Assembly (NCBI GenBank): GCA_963766005.1
Contig: CAVXYG010000007.1
Span: 1 to 55,452 of the forward strand
Direction of reading: 5' to 3'
Origin: CAVXYG01 sp963766005
GTDB taxonomy: Bacteria; Actinomycetota; Actinomycetes; S36-B12; GCA-2699445
DNA: 55,452 nucleotides
Part shown: positions 10,462 to 19,717 of the stretch, one piece after another
How the letters are laid out: the number at the start of each line of letters is the position of its first letter
Numbering within the stretch: the first letter of the stretch is position 1
Notes under the pieces: model-generated
Database searches by the model: none
The model's input: the letters and a program-made list of their open reading frames with translations, nothing else
What the model was told of the DNA's origin: nothing
Position numbers and translations under genes: made by a program

Positions 10462-11400
10462 TCAGCGCGGTGGCTCGCCCCGGTCGTCCATCTCGGCGAG
10501 GAAGCGCTCCACCTGAGCTCCGATCTGGTCGGCATCGGGGACCTCGCCCGGTCCTCCGGCGCCGCCCTGGCCGAGCGGGTCCTCGGTCCCGGAGTCGTAC
10601 TGCTCCTCCATGGAGCGCAGCAACGGCTCGAACTCCTCCGCATCGCTGGTCTGCCGGCTGATCTCGGCGTCCGCGTTCATCGCGGGCTCTTCGAGGCCGT
10701 CGGTCGGGAGCACGAGGCCGGTGGCTCCCGAGAGACCCCGCAGCAACGCGATCGCCGCGCGCGGGTACTCGAACTGGGTGAGATAGTGCGGGACGTGCAC
10801 GGCCAGACCGAGCGCGTCGCGGCCGGCATCCCCGAGGGCCAGCTCGAGCATCGCCTGGACGTGTCCCGGGATCTCCATCTTGCCGATCGTGGACGTGTGC
10901 CCCTGGAGCAGCCTCGCGTTGGTGGCGTGCATCGTCAGGCCCACCGGGCGGGTGTGAGGGGCCGGCCACGGGATCCCGATCATGCCCGCCGTCAGGGCGA
11001 CATCCATCTCGCCGATCAACCAGCGCACGGCCGAGATGAACTCGCGCCAGCGGTAGTCCGGCTCCGGGCCGCTCAACAGCAGGAACGGAGTGCCGCGCTC
11101 ATCGAGGACCTCTCGCAAGGTGATCTCCGGCCACTCCGCACTCACGAAGTGGTCGTTGTCGTAGATCATTTTCGGCCGGCGGGCGCGATAGTCGATGAGA
11201 GCGTCGCCGTCGAACCGGGCGATGATGCGATCCGGGCAGGTCTCCAACAGGTGGTTGACGGCGATCTGCGACGCGGATCCGGCGTCCATGAACCCGCTGA
11301 AGCTGTGCACCAGCACGAGGTGCCCGCTGGTGGCACCGGGCGCGTCCACGATCGTGACCAGATCGGGTACCGCACCGCCACGGTGTCTTCGAAGTCCCAC
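10462..11400 (-). CDS. PAC2 family protein
   Basis: The protein has 312 residues and belongs to the PAC2 (proteasome assembly chaperone-like) family common in actinobacteria, whose biochemical role is unsettled. The core reads DLVTIVDAPGATSGHLVLVHSFSGFMDAG near the N-terminus, then ARFDGDALIDYRARRP, a FLLLSGPEPDYRWREF strand and TAGMIGIPWPAPHTRP. The acidic, Gly-rich C-terminus (about 60 residues) is likely a flexible tail. The GTG at 11400 is chosen because AGGAGG lies five bases upstream. A second GTG six bases earlier overlaps that site. It runs convergent to lhr with only 19 bases between the stops. Confidence 0.85.
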   Translation of the reverse strand: MGLRRHRGGAVPDLVTIVDAPGATSGHLVLVHSFSGFMDAGSASQIAVNHLLETCPDRIIARFDGDALIDYRARRPKMIYDNDHFVSAEWPEITLREVLDERGTPFLLLSGPEPDYRWREFISAVRWLIGEMDVALTAGMIGIPWPAPHTRPVGLTMHATNARLLQGHTSTIGKMEIPGHVQAMLELALGDAGRDALGLAVHVPHYLTQFEYPRAAIALLRGLSGATGLVLPTDGLEEPAMNADAEISRQTSDAEEFEPLLRSMEEQYDSGTEDPLGQGGAGGPGEVPDADQIGAQVERFLAEMDDRGEPPR

Positions 11401-11556
11401 GGCCACCTCCTGTGATCAGTGTCGCGGCTGCCGCAGCCGGAATCGCGCGATGCTCGCGGTGGGCGTAATCCCCCGAGCCCTGCAGTGCTGCAGCGCGGGC
11501 CTGTCCGCCCGGAGCGCCAGCAGGGCCTTCGCGGAACCCACCGGGCAACGCGTCGA

Positions 11557-11880
11557 TCAGCTCGACGCCATGGATGCCGCGTACGGCACGGCCTCCCGTG
11601 GAAAGACCAGACGCGAGCGCACCACGTCAGCGGGCTTGTCCTTGTGCTCCAGCATCGACACCTTGCGAGCGGCGTCGGCCAGCACGGCGCTCATCGGGGC
11701 ATCGAGCGCGGCGCAGATCGCGGAGAGCAGCTCGCTGGAGGCTTCCTTCTGGCCGCGCTCGACCTCGGACAGGTAGCCCAGCGACACGCTGGCGGCCGAG
11801 GACACATCGCGCAGGGTGCGCCCCTGGTCCTGCCGCCGACGGCGCAGCTCACCACCGATCACTTCACGCAGCACGATCAC
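11557..11880 (-). CDS. clgR: ClgR-like XRE-family transcriptional regulator
   Basis: The protein has 107 residues from GTG 11880, starting VIVLREVIGGELRRRRQDQG. The Cro/C1-type helix-turn-helix (GRTLRDVSSAASVSLGYLSEVERGQKEASSELL) is nearly the standard actinobacterial ClgR sequence. ClgR activates clpP/clpC protease genes and is itself a Clp substrate in Streptomyces and Corynebacterium. Position after cinA/pgsA also matches the usual location. A GGGAGG nine bases upstream of the GTG serves as the ribosome site. No clear self-binding palindrome was found in the 106-base gap upstream. The C-terminus ends in hydrophobic, small residues (YAASMASS). Confidence 0.87.
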   Translation of the reverse strand: MIVLREVIGGELRRRRQDQGRTLRDVSSAASVSLGYLSEVERGQKEASSELLSAICAALDAPMSAVLADAARKVSMLEHKDKPADVVRSRLVFPREAVPYAASMASS

Positions 11881-11986
11881 GAAGAAACGCCTCCCTTGCT
11901 CGCGTCCCCCTACGGTACCCCCAGCCGAGGAACCGGGCCTGCGCAGCGGGACCCACCTAGGATTGCCAACGCTGCAGCGCGGGGCA

Positions 11987-12520
11987 TCATTCCCCGGTGG
12001 TCTTCCCCGTTCGCAGCAGCGCCACACCCGCGGCGATCGCGTGCAGCGTCGCGCATCGGCGGATGGCGGCGCGATCTCCGAGGCAGTCGGCCTGCCGGAC
12101 CAGCGCCGTTCCGTCCCGCAGTGCGGCGGCGACGAAGACCACCCCAGGAGGTATCCGACCCACCGGTTCGGGTCCGGCGACGCCCGTCGTGGCCAACCCG
12201 ATCCCGGCGCCGAACAGCCGGCAGGCGGCACGCGCCATGGCCTCCGCCGTCGCCGCGGCCACCGGACCGTGCTCCGCCAACAGCGCCTCGGGCACGCCGA
12301 GTACCGCGGCCTTGACGTCGGTGGAGTAGGCGACGACGCCGCCGCGGAAGACGGCTGAGGCACCGGGCACCCCGACGAACGCATCCGACACCAGTCCCCC
12401 GGTCAGGGATTCGGCAGTGGCGATGCTGCAGTTGCGCGCGCCCGCCAGTGCGAGCAGTTCGGCGGCACCGGCCCGGATGGGGTCGCCGTCCGGGACTGCG
12501 AGCGCAGTCGGGACATTCAC
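11987..12520 (-). CDS. pncC: Nicotinamide-nucleotide amidohydrolase / CinA C-terminal domain protein
   Basis: The protein has 177 residues and consists of the CinA C-terminal domain alone. This domain in other bacteria deamidates nicotinamide mononucleotide in pyridine nucleotide salvage. Diagnostic parts are CSIATAESLTGGLVSDAFVGVPGASAVF with the catalytic Ser/Lys region, GGVVAYSTDVKAAVLGV, and LATTGVAGPEP followed by PPGVVFVA. The start is the GTG at 12520 because it overlaps the pgsA stop in GTGA. Upstream codons in the same frame belong to the antisense side of pgsA. Downstream lies clgR after 106 bases. Confidence 0.88.
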   Translation of the reverse strand: MNVPTALAVPDGDPIRAGAAELLALAGARNCSIATAESLTGGLVSDAFVGVPGASAVFRGGVVAYSTDVKAAVLGVPEALLAEHGPVAAATAEAMARAACRLFGAGIGLATTGVAGPEPVGRIPPGVVFVAAALRDGTALVRQADCLGDRAAIRRCATLHAIAAGVALLRTGKTTGE

Positions 12521-13158
12521 CGCGGCGGCCTGGGCAGCCCTGCCTCGTCGCGCAGCTCGCCCATGGCCCGCACCTGCTGCGCCTTGCGGATGTAGTCCAG
12601 GCCCGTGACGACGGTCAGGGTCAGGGCGATGCCCATCGCGAGCCACTTCAGCTCAATCGCCAGGTTCGGCAGGACGAACAGCACGATGGCCACCATCTGG
12701 CTGACGGTCTTCGCCTTGCCGCCTCTGCTGGCCGAGATGACGCCGTGGTTGATCACCCAGAAGCGCAGCAGCGTCACCATGACCTCGCGGGCCAGGATGA
12801 CGATCGTGACCCACCATGGCAGTTCGCCCAGATAGGACAGGCCGATCAGGGCGACTCCGGTGAGCGCCTTGTCCGCGATCGGATCGGCCACCTTGCCGAA
12901 CGTGGTGACGAGGTTGCGCTTGCGCGCCAGGTAGCCGTCGAGGAAGTCGGTGATCGACGCCACCACGAACACGATGGCCGCAGCAATCCGGTAGTCGCTG
13001 TTCTCGCCGTCCTGGGCCAGCAGCAGCCACGCGAAGACCGGGACCAGCGCCAACCTGGCCATCGTGAGGATGTTCGGCAGGTTCCAGATGCGGGACTCGC
13101 TCGGCGGCAGGCTCGCCGGGTCCTGGGCGAGCTTGCGCGGCGTCGGATCGGGGGTCAT
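12517..13158 (-). CDS. pgsA: CDP-alcohol phosphatidyltransferase (phosphatidylglycerophosphate synthase type)
   Basis: The protein has 213 residues and makes phosphatidylglycerol phosphate from CDP-diacylglycerol and glycerol 3-phosphate at the membrane. The family signature DG-x2-AR-x8-G-x3-D-x3-D is complete: D71, D74-G75, A78-R79, G88, D92, D96. Hydrophobic segments are at residues 28-48, 56-72, about 105-125 and 155-185. It is linked by ATGA to rimO upstream and by GTGA to pncC downstream, so it is co-transcribed. Actinobacterial genomes have several paralogues of this family. The rimO-pgsA-cinA-clgR context supports the pgsA call. Confidence 0.9.
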   Translation of the reverse strand: MTPDPTPRKLAQDPASLPPSESRIWNLPNILTMARLALVPVFAWLLLAQDGENSDYRIAAAIVFVVASITDFLDGYLARKRNLVTTFGKVADPIADKALTGVALIGLSYLGELPWWVTIVILAREVMVTLLRFWVINHGVISASRGGKAKTVSQMVAIVLFVLPNLAIELKWLAMGIALTLTVVTGLDYIRKAQQVRAMGELRDEAGLPRPPR

Positions 13159-14555
13159 GCGACCGCCTCCCGCTGCACGATCAGGTCGGCGCCGTCGGAG
13201 TCGATGATCGACACCTGCACGAGATCGCCGGGGCTTGCCTCACCCTGGCCGGGCCCCCAACGGCATCCTCCGTCCTCAGGCCCCTGGAACCCGGTCCTGC
13301 CGACCACGCCGTCCGCCGACGCATCGACCAGCAGTTGGGCAGCTTCGCCGATCCGCTCCGCCGCCCGCTGCGCACTCACCACATCCACCAGCTCCCGCAT
13401 CATGGCTACCCGCTCCGCGATCTCGTCCGGATCGATCTTGTCCGGGAACGCGGCGGCTTCCGTGCCGTCCTCATCGGAGTACCCGAAGACCCCCACGGCG
13501 TCCAGCCGAGCGGCGTTGACGAAGTCCACCAGCTCGGCGACATCCTCGCCGGTCTCGCCGGGAAATCCGAGGATGACGTTGCTCCGGATCCCGGCATGCG
13601 GGACGCGTTCGCGGATCTGGTCGATGAGCTCCAGGAAGCTGCCCGCGTCACCGAACCGTCGCATCCGGCGAAGCAGCGGACCGCTGGCGTGCTGGAACGA
13701 GATGTCGTAGTAGGGCGTGACGCGGTCCAGCGAGGCCATGGTGTCGAGCATGGCCGGACGGATCTCGGCGGGCTGGAGATAGGCCACCCGCACCCGGTGC
13801 AGGCCCTCGACCTCGGCCAGCTCACGCAGCAGGCCGTCCAGGCCGGGTCCGCCGGGCAGGTCCTTGCCGTAGGCGGTGGAGTTCTCGCTCACCAGCGTGA
13901 GCTCCACCACGCCGTCGGCAACCAGCGCCCGGGCCTCGGCGACGACATCGTCGGCGGGCCGGGAGACGAACGCCCCCCGGAAGGAGGGAATGGCGCAGAA
14001 GGCGCAACGGCGATCGCATCCGCTGGCGATCTTCACCGCGGCGGTCGGCCCCGACTGCAGCCGGTGTCGCAGAATCCGATCGGCAGCGCCGCCCAGCATC
14101 GCAGCGGTGTGGTGGCCCGGCACCTGCTGCGCGAACGCCCCCCGGTGCACCGGCGTGACCGGCAGCAGCGTGCGCCGGTCCTGCGGCCGGTGCGCCGGCA
14201 CCGTCCCGCCGTCGAGGAGGGTGCGCAGCGTCTCGCCGATCACCGGGTAGTGGTCGAAGCCCAGCACCGCCGCCGCCTCCGGCAGCTCAGTGGCGAGGTC
14301 CTCGCCGTAGCGCTGCGCCAGGCACCCGGTTGCGACCACGACCGCATCGTCGGCGAGGTCCAGGATCGTGCCGATGCTCTCAGCTTTCGCCGCCTCGATG
14401 AACCCGCAGGTGTTCACCAGCACCACGTCAGCGCGCTCGGCGGCCTCGTCGACCACCCAGCCGTCGGCATGGAGCCGGCCGGCGAGCTCATCGGAATCGA
14501 CCTCGTTGCGGGCGCAGCCGAGTGTCACCAGATGTACCCGCGGCGCAGCAGTCAC
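13155..14555 (-). CDS. rimO: Ribosomal protein S12 methylthiotransferase RimO
   Basis: The protein has 466 residues and is a radical-SAM enzyme that adds a methylthio group to an Asp of ribosomal protein S12. The N-terminal UPF0004 domain carries Cys14, Cys50 and Cys78 for the auxiliary iron-sulfur cluster. The radical-SAM cluster motif is C180-x3-C184-x2-C187. SNVILGFPGET and the GYSDEDGTEA stretch are typical of RimO rather than MiaB, and a TRAM-like domain ends the protein (DLVQVSIIDSDGADLIVQ). It starts at ATG 14555, 46 bases after ftsK. Confidence 0.93.
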   Translation of the reverse strand: MTAAPRVHLVTLGCARNEVDSDELAGRLHADGWVVDEAAERADVVLVNTCGFIEAAKAESIGTILDLADDAVVVATGCLAQRYGEDLATELPEAAAVLGFDHYPVIGETLRTLLDGGTVPAHRPQDRRTLLPVTPVHRGAFAQQVPGHHTAAMLGGAADRILRHRLQSGPTAAVKIASGCDRRCAFCAIPSFRGAFVSRPADDVVAEARALVADGVVELTLVSENSTAYGKDLPGGPGLDGLLRELAEVEGLHRVRVAYLQPAEIRPAMLDTMASLDRVTPYYDISFQHASGPLLRRMRRFGDAGSFLELIDQIRERVPHAGIRSNVILGFPGETGEDVAELVDFVNAARLDAVGVFGYSDEDGTEAAAFPDKIDPDEIAERVAMMRELVDVVSAQRAAERIGEAAQLLVDASADGVVGRTGFQGPEDGGCRWGPGQGEASPGDLVQVSIIDSDGADLIVQREAVA

Positions 14556-14601
14556 TCCTCGAGCCTAGTCAGCGCCCTGGGTCGATGCGGCACGTGGCCG
14601 G

Positions 14602-17049
14602 TCATGCGACGCCCCCGCCGCGCAATTCGGCCAGCAGCCCGGGCAGATCGTCGGGCTGGGCGAGCACCTCGCGAGCCTTCGATCCCTCGGACGGTCCGAC
14701 GATCCCGCGGGTCTCCATGAGGTCCATGAGCCGACCGGCCTTCGCGAAGCCGACGCGCAGCTTGCGCTGCAGCATGGAGGTCGATCCCAGTTGGGAGTTC
14801 ACGACCAGCTCCACCGCCTGCAGGAGCAGGTCGAGGTCGTCGCCGATCTCCTCATCCACGGTTGGGCCGGTCGCCGGTGTTGCGAGCACCTTCTCCACGT
14901 ACGCCGTGTCCCGCTGCGTCTTGACATGGGCGACGATGGAACGCACCTCCGCCTCTGAGGCGAACGCCCCCTGGATGCGCATGGGCTTGCTGGCGCCCAT
15001 GGGCAGGAACAGCCCGTCCCCCTGGCCGATGAGCTTCTCCGCACCGCTGGTGTCGAGGATGACGCGGCAATCGGTCTGGCTGCTCGTGGCGAAGGCCAGA
15101 CGGCTGGGGACGTTGGCCTTGATCAGGCCGGTGACGACATCGACGCTGGGGCGCTGCGTTGCCAGCACGAGGTGAATCCCCGCCGCGCGGGCGAGCTGGG
15201 TGATGCGTGCGATGGAGTCCTCCACATCGCGGGCAGCCACGATCATGAGGTCGGCGAGTTCGTCGACGACCACGAGCAGGTAGGGGTAGGGCGCCAGCTT
15301 CCGCTCGCTACCCGGCGGTACCTGCACCCGGCCTGACCGGACGCCCTTGTTGAAGTCGTCGATGTGACGAAAGCCGAAGTGCGCCAGGTCCTCGTATCGC
15401 TGCTCCATCTCCGCCACGACCCACTGCAGGGCATCGGCGGCCTTCTTGGGGTTGGTGATGATCGGTGTGATGAGGTGCGGGATGCCCTCGTAGGCGGTGA
15501 GCTCGACGCGCTTGGGGTCCACCAGGATCATGCGGACCTCGTCGGGCGTGGCGCGCATCATGATCGAAGTGATGAGCGAGTTGATGCACGAGGACTTGCC
15601 GGCGCCGGTCGCACCCGCCACCAGCATGTGCGGCATCTTGGCCAGGTTGGCGCAGACGAAGCCGCCCTCGACGTCCTTGCCGATCGCCACGAGCATCGGA
15701 TGCTGATCCGCCGTCGCCACGCGGCTGCGCAGCACGTCGCCGAGCGCAACCAGCTCGCGGTCCTCGTTGGGAATCTCGATCCCGATCGCCGACTTGCCGG
15801 GGATCGGGCTGAGGATGCGCACATCGGAGGTCTTCACCGCATAGGCGATGTTCTTGCTGAGGTTGGTGACCTTGTCGACCTTCACCGAGGGGCCGAGCTC
15901 GATCTCGTATCGGGTCACTGTCGGTCCGCGCTGGAAGCCGGTCACTTCGGCGTCGATGGCGAACTGCTGCAGCACGCCGCCGAGGGCGGCGACGACGGTC
16001 TGGTTGGCCTTGCTGCCCCGCTTGTGCGGCGGACCGCCCCGCAGCAGCGACGGCTCGGGCAGCTGGTAGGTGATCGACGAGGCCAAGGGCAGTTGCTCGC
16101 CGTTGGGAGGGACATCGACGAACTCCACAGCCGGTCCCGGCGACTCGGGGGCGCCGGGAGCCTGCTCTGCGACGACATCCACCGGCTCGTCGTCCTCCGG
16201 CCAGCCCACGACCGGCGTCACGAACGGCTCGTTCCCGCGCAGATCGATGTCGGCATGCTCGGCATCGCCCGGCTTCGGCCACCAGTCCTGGACCCGGCGC
16301 ACACCCGTGCGGGTACGGGCCGGAATCCCTGCGAGCAGAGTCCCGAACACCATGACGAGCCCGACCAGTCCGAGCATCGACAGCAGCGCCACGGCAACCG
16401 TCGTCCCGATGAGCGAGGCCACCGGGACGCTGACCAGCCACCCGATGAAGCCGCCGCCGACGCTGAGCTCGGCCACCCCGTCGGTGGGATGCGGCATCCC
16501 CACGGCGATGTGCCAAAGCCCAGCCGCAGCGATGACGATCATGACCCAGCCGGCGACGACGCGCCCGATACGTTCGGGATCCTCGGGGACCCAGAAGAGG
16601 TAGCACGACTGCGCGATCATGCCCACTGCGACCACCGGAGCCAGGGCGCCGAGACCGCCCACGACCACGAGGGACATCGCCTGCCCGATCGGGCCCTCGG
16701 CAGCACCGGCGACCACGATCACGGTCACCACGCCGGCCACGAGCCAGCCCAGCGCGGCGCCGTCGCGGGCATCGTGCGACACCTCCTGACCGGGAGCCTC
16801 GGGGCCAGTGCTGGGCAGCACCCGGCGCAGACCGCCGCCGATCAGGTGGGCGACCGCGAGCCACCACCGCACCAGCAGCCGGACCGGCGCGGAGTGCTGG
16901 CCAACGCCCTTGGCGTCCTCGCCGCGAGCCGCGGACGGGGCACGGAGATCCTTGGTGGGGCGGGATCCCGCGGACTTGCTGCTCGGCGCTGTCGCCGCCT
17001 TGCCGCGCGACGCACCGCCGCCCTTGCGCCCCGTCCCGCCTGTTGCCAT
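14602..17049 (-). CDS. ftsK: DNA translocase FtsK/SpoIIIE
   Basis: The protein has 815 residues from ATG 17049 (MATGGTGRKGGGASRGKAATA). After a basic, low-complexity leader it has four or five membrane helices between about residues 95 and 255, then an acidic linker. The motor follows: Walker A GATGAGKS (about 478-485), Walker B LLVVVDELADL (about 588-598) and LVLATQRPSVDVVTG. The C-terminal gamma winged helix (STSMLQRKLRVGFAKAGRLMDLME) recognises chromosome orientation sequences. It pumps chromosomal DNA through the division septum. The open frame extends further upstream into rnj, but that part is antisense-like and has no FtsK similarity, so the internal ATG was chosen. It lies 47 bases after the rnj stop. 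Confidence 0.95.
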   Translation of the reverse strand: MATGGTGRKGGGASRGKAATAPSSKSAGSRPTKDLRAPSAARGEDAKGVGQHSAPVRLLVRWWLAVAHLIGGGLRRVLPSTGPEAPGQEVSHDARDGAALGWLVAGVVTVIVVAGAAEGPIGQAMSLVVVGGLGALAPVVAVGMIAQSCYLFWVPEDPERIGRVVAGWVMIVIAAAGLWHIAVGMPHPTDGVAELSVGGGFIGWLVSVPVASLIGTTVAVALLSMLGLVGLVMVFGTLLAGIPARTRTGVRRVQDWWPKPGDAEHADIDLRGNEPFVTPVVGWPEDDEPVDVVAEQAPGAPESPGPAVEFVDVPPNGEQLPLASSITYQLPEPSLLRGGPPHKRGSKANQTVVAALGGVLQQFAIDAEVTGFQRGPTVTRYEIELGPSVKVDKVTNLSKNIAYAVKTSDVRILSPIPGKSAIGIEIPNEDRELVALGDVLRSRVATADQHPMLVAIGKDVEGGFVCANLAKMPHMLVAGATGAGKSSCINSLITSIMMRATPDEVRMILVDPKRVELTAYEGIPHLITPIITNPKKAADALQWVVAEMEQRYEDLAHFGFRHIDDFNKGVRSGRVQVPPGSERKLAPYPYLLVVVDELADLMIVAARDVEDSIARITQLARAAGIHLVLATQRPSVDVVTGLIKANVPSRLAFATSSQTDCRVILDTSGAEKLIGQGDGLFLPMGASKPMRIQGAFASEAEVRSIVAHVKTQRDTAYVEKVLATPATGPTVDEEIGDDLDLLLQAVELVVNSQLGSTSMLQRKLRVGFAKAGRLMDLMETRGIVGPSEGSKAREVLAQPDDLPGLLAELRGGGVA

Positions 17050-17096
17050 GCGGGCAAGCCTAATCGCACCAGGCCGGCCCGCGGCCACGACGCGCG

Positions 17097-18782
17097 TCAC
17101 GCCTCCACGATCACCGGGACGATCATCGGCCGGCGACGGTGGGCGTTGGACACCCACCGTCCGACGACCCGGCGCACGACCTGACGCAGCTGGCGGGCAT
17201 CGTCGACCCCGTGGTGCAGGGAGTCCTCCAGCGCCTGGCGGACCATCGGCAGTACCTCGTCGAAGACCGTCTCGTCCTCGGCGAAGCCGCGACCGTGGAT
17301 CTCGGGGCCCGCCACCACCGTGCCGGTCATGATGTCCACGGCGGCGAAGACGGAGATGAACCCCTCCTCGCCGAGGATCCGGCGGTCCTTCAGGGACGCC
17401 TCGGTGATGTCGCCGACCGAGGCGCCGTCGACGTAGACGTAGCCGCACGGCACGGCGCCGACGATGGCCGCCACCCGGTCGCGCAGCTCCACAACGACGC
17501 CGTCCTCGGCGATGACCACGCGCTGCGGATCGATACCGGTCTCCACGGCCAGCGCGGCGTTGGCTCGCAGATGCCGCGGCTCCCCGTGGACCGGCATCAC
17601 GTTGCGCGGCTTGACGATGTTGTAGACGTAGCGCAACTCGCCCGCTCCGGCGTGGCCCGAGACGTGGACCATGGCGTTGCCCTTGTGCACGACTGTCGCC
17701 CCGAGCCGGGTCAGCCCGTTGATCACCCGGTTGACCGGGTTCTCATTGCCGGGGATGAGCGAGGATGCCAGCACGATCGTGTCCCCGGGGCCGACCTCGA
17801 TGCGGTGGTCACGATTCGCTATCCGGCTGAGGACCGCCATCGGCTCGCCCTGCGATCCGGTGCAGATGAGCACCACCCGGTCGTCGGGCAGGTCGAAAGC
17901 GGTGTCGATGGACACCATGGTGTTGGCCGGAACGGACAGGTAGCCCAACTCCCGCGCCGCGTTCATGTTGCGCACCATGGACCGACCCACCAGCGCCACC
18001 TTGCGGCCGTGCTCGACTGCCGCGTCGATCACCTGCTGGACCCGGTGCACATGGGAGGCGAACGAGGCCACGATGAGCCGGCCCTCGGCACGGGAGAACA
18101 CGTCGTCCAGCACCGGACCGATCGAGCGCTCGCTGGGAACGAATCCCGGCACCTCCGCGTTGGTGGAGTCCACGAGCAGCAGGTCGACCCCCGCGTCGCC
18201 GGCGCGCGCGAAACCGTTGAGATCGGTGATGCGGCCGTCCAGCGGCAACTGGTCCATCTTGAAGTCGCCGGTGTGCAGGATCGTCCCGGCTTCCGTGGTG
18301 ATGCGCAGGGCCAGGGCGTCGGGGATGGAGTGGTTGACCGCGAGGAACTCCACACCGAAGCCGCCCAGCGCCACCGAGCCGCCCTCGGCGACCTGGATCG
18401 GTTGGTTGCGGATGCGGTGCTCGCGCAGCTTCGGCGCCACGAATGCCAGCGTGAGCCGGCTTCCGTAGACGGGGATGTCCGGCCGCTGCCGCAACAGGTA
18501 GGGCAGCCCGCCGATATGGTCCTCGTGGCCGTGCGTCAGCACCACGGCGACGATGTCGTCGAGCCGGTCCGCCAGGAACGTGAAGTCCGGCAGGATCAGG
18601 TCGACTCCGGGCTGGGACTCCTCGGGGAACAGCACGCCGCAGTCCACGATGAGCAGCTCGGACCCGAACTCCATCACGGTCATGTTGCGACCGATCTCGC
18701 CGATCCCGCCGAGCGCCACCACGCGCATGGCCCCCGGCTCCAGCGGCGGCGGCGGCGAAAGCTCCAGGTGCAGATGGCTCAT
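17097..18782 (-). CDS. rnj: Ribonuclease J
   Basis: The protein has 561 residues and is a metallo-beta-lactamase/beta-CASP ribonuclease for mRNA decay and rRNA maturation. The metal site HGHEDH is at residues 84-89. Other marks are LHTGDFKMDQLPLDG, the beta-CASP segment with TGSQGEPMAVLSRIA, and GHAGAGELRYVYNIVKPRNVMPVHGEPRHL. The C-terminal domain is present (DEVLPMVRQALEDSLHHG), so the length is normal. Start ATG 18782 overlaps the dapA stop by ATGA. The dapA-rnj pair is a common actinobacterial arrangement. Confidence 0.95.
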   Translation of the reverse strand: MSHLHLELSPPPPLEPGAMRVVALGGIGEIGRNMTVMEFGSELLIVDCGVLFPEESQPGVDLILPDFTFLADRLDDIVAVVLTHGHEDHIGGLPYLLRQRPDIPVYGSRLTLAFVAPKLREHRIRNQPIQVAEGGSVALGGFGVEFLAVNHSIPDALALRITTEAGTILHTGDFKMDQLPLDGRITDLNGFARAGDAGVDLLLVDSTNAEVPGFVPSERSIGPVLDDVFSRAEGRLIVASFASHVHRVQQVIDAAVEHGRKVALVGRSMVRNMNAARELGYLSVPANTMVSIDTAFDLPDDRVVLICTGSQGEPMAVLSRIANRDHRIEVGPGDTIVLASSLIPGNENPVNRVINGLTRLGATVVHKGNAMVHVSGHAGAGELRYVYNIVKPRNVMPVHGEPRHLRANAALAVETGIDPQRVVIAEDGVVVELRDRVAAIVGAVPCGYVYVDGASVGDITEASLKDRRILGEEGFISVFAAVDIMTGTVVAGPEIHGRGFAEDETVFDEVLPMVRQALEDSLHHGVDDARQLRQVVRRVVGRWVSNAHRRRPMIVPVIVEA

Positions 18783-19684
18783 GTCAGGACTCCCGCAGTC
18801 ATCAGGTCAGCAGCGATCAGGTCGCGCTCTTGGGCGGTGGCCGACGCCAGGGGCGGCCGCAGCGGCCCGCCCCCCGGCCGCCCGAGCATCTCCAGCGCCG
18901 CTTTCGCCGCGATCGCGCCCTGGGTGTGGGTCATGATGCCGCGGATCACGGGCAGAATCGAGGCGTTGATGCGGCGAGCCTGCTCGACCTGCCCGGTCGT
19001 GTAGGCGGCGTGCATCGCTGCGAGGCGGTCGGCGACCACATGGCCGACGACCGAGACGAAGCCGGCGGCCCCGACGCTCAGCAGCGGGAGGTTCAGCCCG
19101 TCGTCGCCGGAGTAGTAGACCAGATCGGACTCGGCGATGATGCCCGCGGCGGCGAAGGGGTCGGCGGCCGCGTCCTTGTTGGCCACGATCCGGGGGTGCT
19201 CGGCCAGCGTGAGCAGCGTCTCGCGAGACAGCCGGACACCGGCCCGGCCCGGGATGTCGTAGAGCATCACGGGCAGGTCGGTGGCGTTTGCGACGTCGAT
19301 GAAGTGCGCGATCAGCGCCGCCTGCGGCGGTTTGCTGTAGTACGGCGTCACCACGAGCAGCCCGTCGGCGCCGGCCGCTGCGGCCTGCTGCGCCAGTTCG
19401 ATGGTGTGCGCCGTGCTGTTGGTGCCCACGCCGGCGACGACGCAGGCCCGATCCCCGACCGCCTCGCTGACCGCGCGGATCAGTTCCGCCTTCTCGCTGT
19501 CGGAGGTGGTGGGCGACTCGCCGGTCGTGCCGTTGACCACCAGCCCATCGTTGCCGTCTTCGATCAACAGGGTGGCCAGTGCGGCGGCGGCGGCGGGATC
19601 CAGGCGGCCGTCCACCCGGAACGGCGTGACCATCGCGGTCAGGACGCGGCCGAACGGCGCGCGTGGGTCAGCAGACAGCGTCAT
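18779..19684 (-). CDS. dapA: 4-hydroxy-tetrahydrodipicolinate synthase
   Basis: The protein has 301 residues and condenses pyruvate with aspartate semialdehyde, the first step specific to lysine and diaminopimelate synthesis. The Schiff-base lysine is K170 in IVANKDAAAD, the catalytic tyrosine Y142 is in LYDIPGR, and NGTTGES (51-57) binds the substrate carboxyl. The residue before K170 is Asn where many DapA proteins have Val or similar small residues. This alone does not argue against function. Start ATG 19684. The C-terminus overlaps rnj by four bases. dapB lies about 6 kb upstream on the same strand. Confidence 0.94.
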   Translation of the reverse strand: MTLSADPRAPFGRVLTAMVTPFRVDGRLDPAAAAALATLLIEDGNDGLVVNGTTGESPTTSDSEKAELIRAVSEAVGDRACVVAGVGTNSTAHTIELAQQAAAAGADGLLVVTPYYSKPPQAALIAHFIDVANATDLPVMLYDIPGRAGVRLSRETLLTLAEHPRIVANKDAAADPFAAAGIIAESDLVYYSGDDGLNLPLLSVGAAGFVSVVGHVVADRLAAMHAAYTTGQVEQARRINASILPVIRGIMTHTQGAIAAKAALEMLGRPGGGPLRPPLASATAQERDLIAADLMTAGVLT

Positions 19685-19717
19685 GGACCCAAGGCTAGCG
19701 GTGTCGGGGACCGGGGG

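Noticed and set aside
17050..17448. N-terminal extension of FtsK
   Set aside because: The codons between 17050 and 17448 are open but lie within rnj in another frame, and the residues are Arg/Gly-rich with no FtsK similarity. The internal ATG 17049 gives a normal start.
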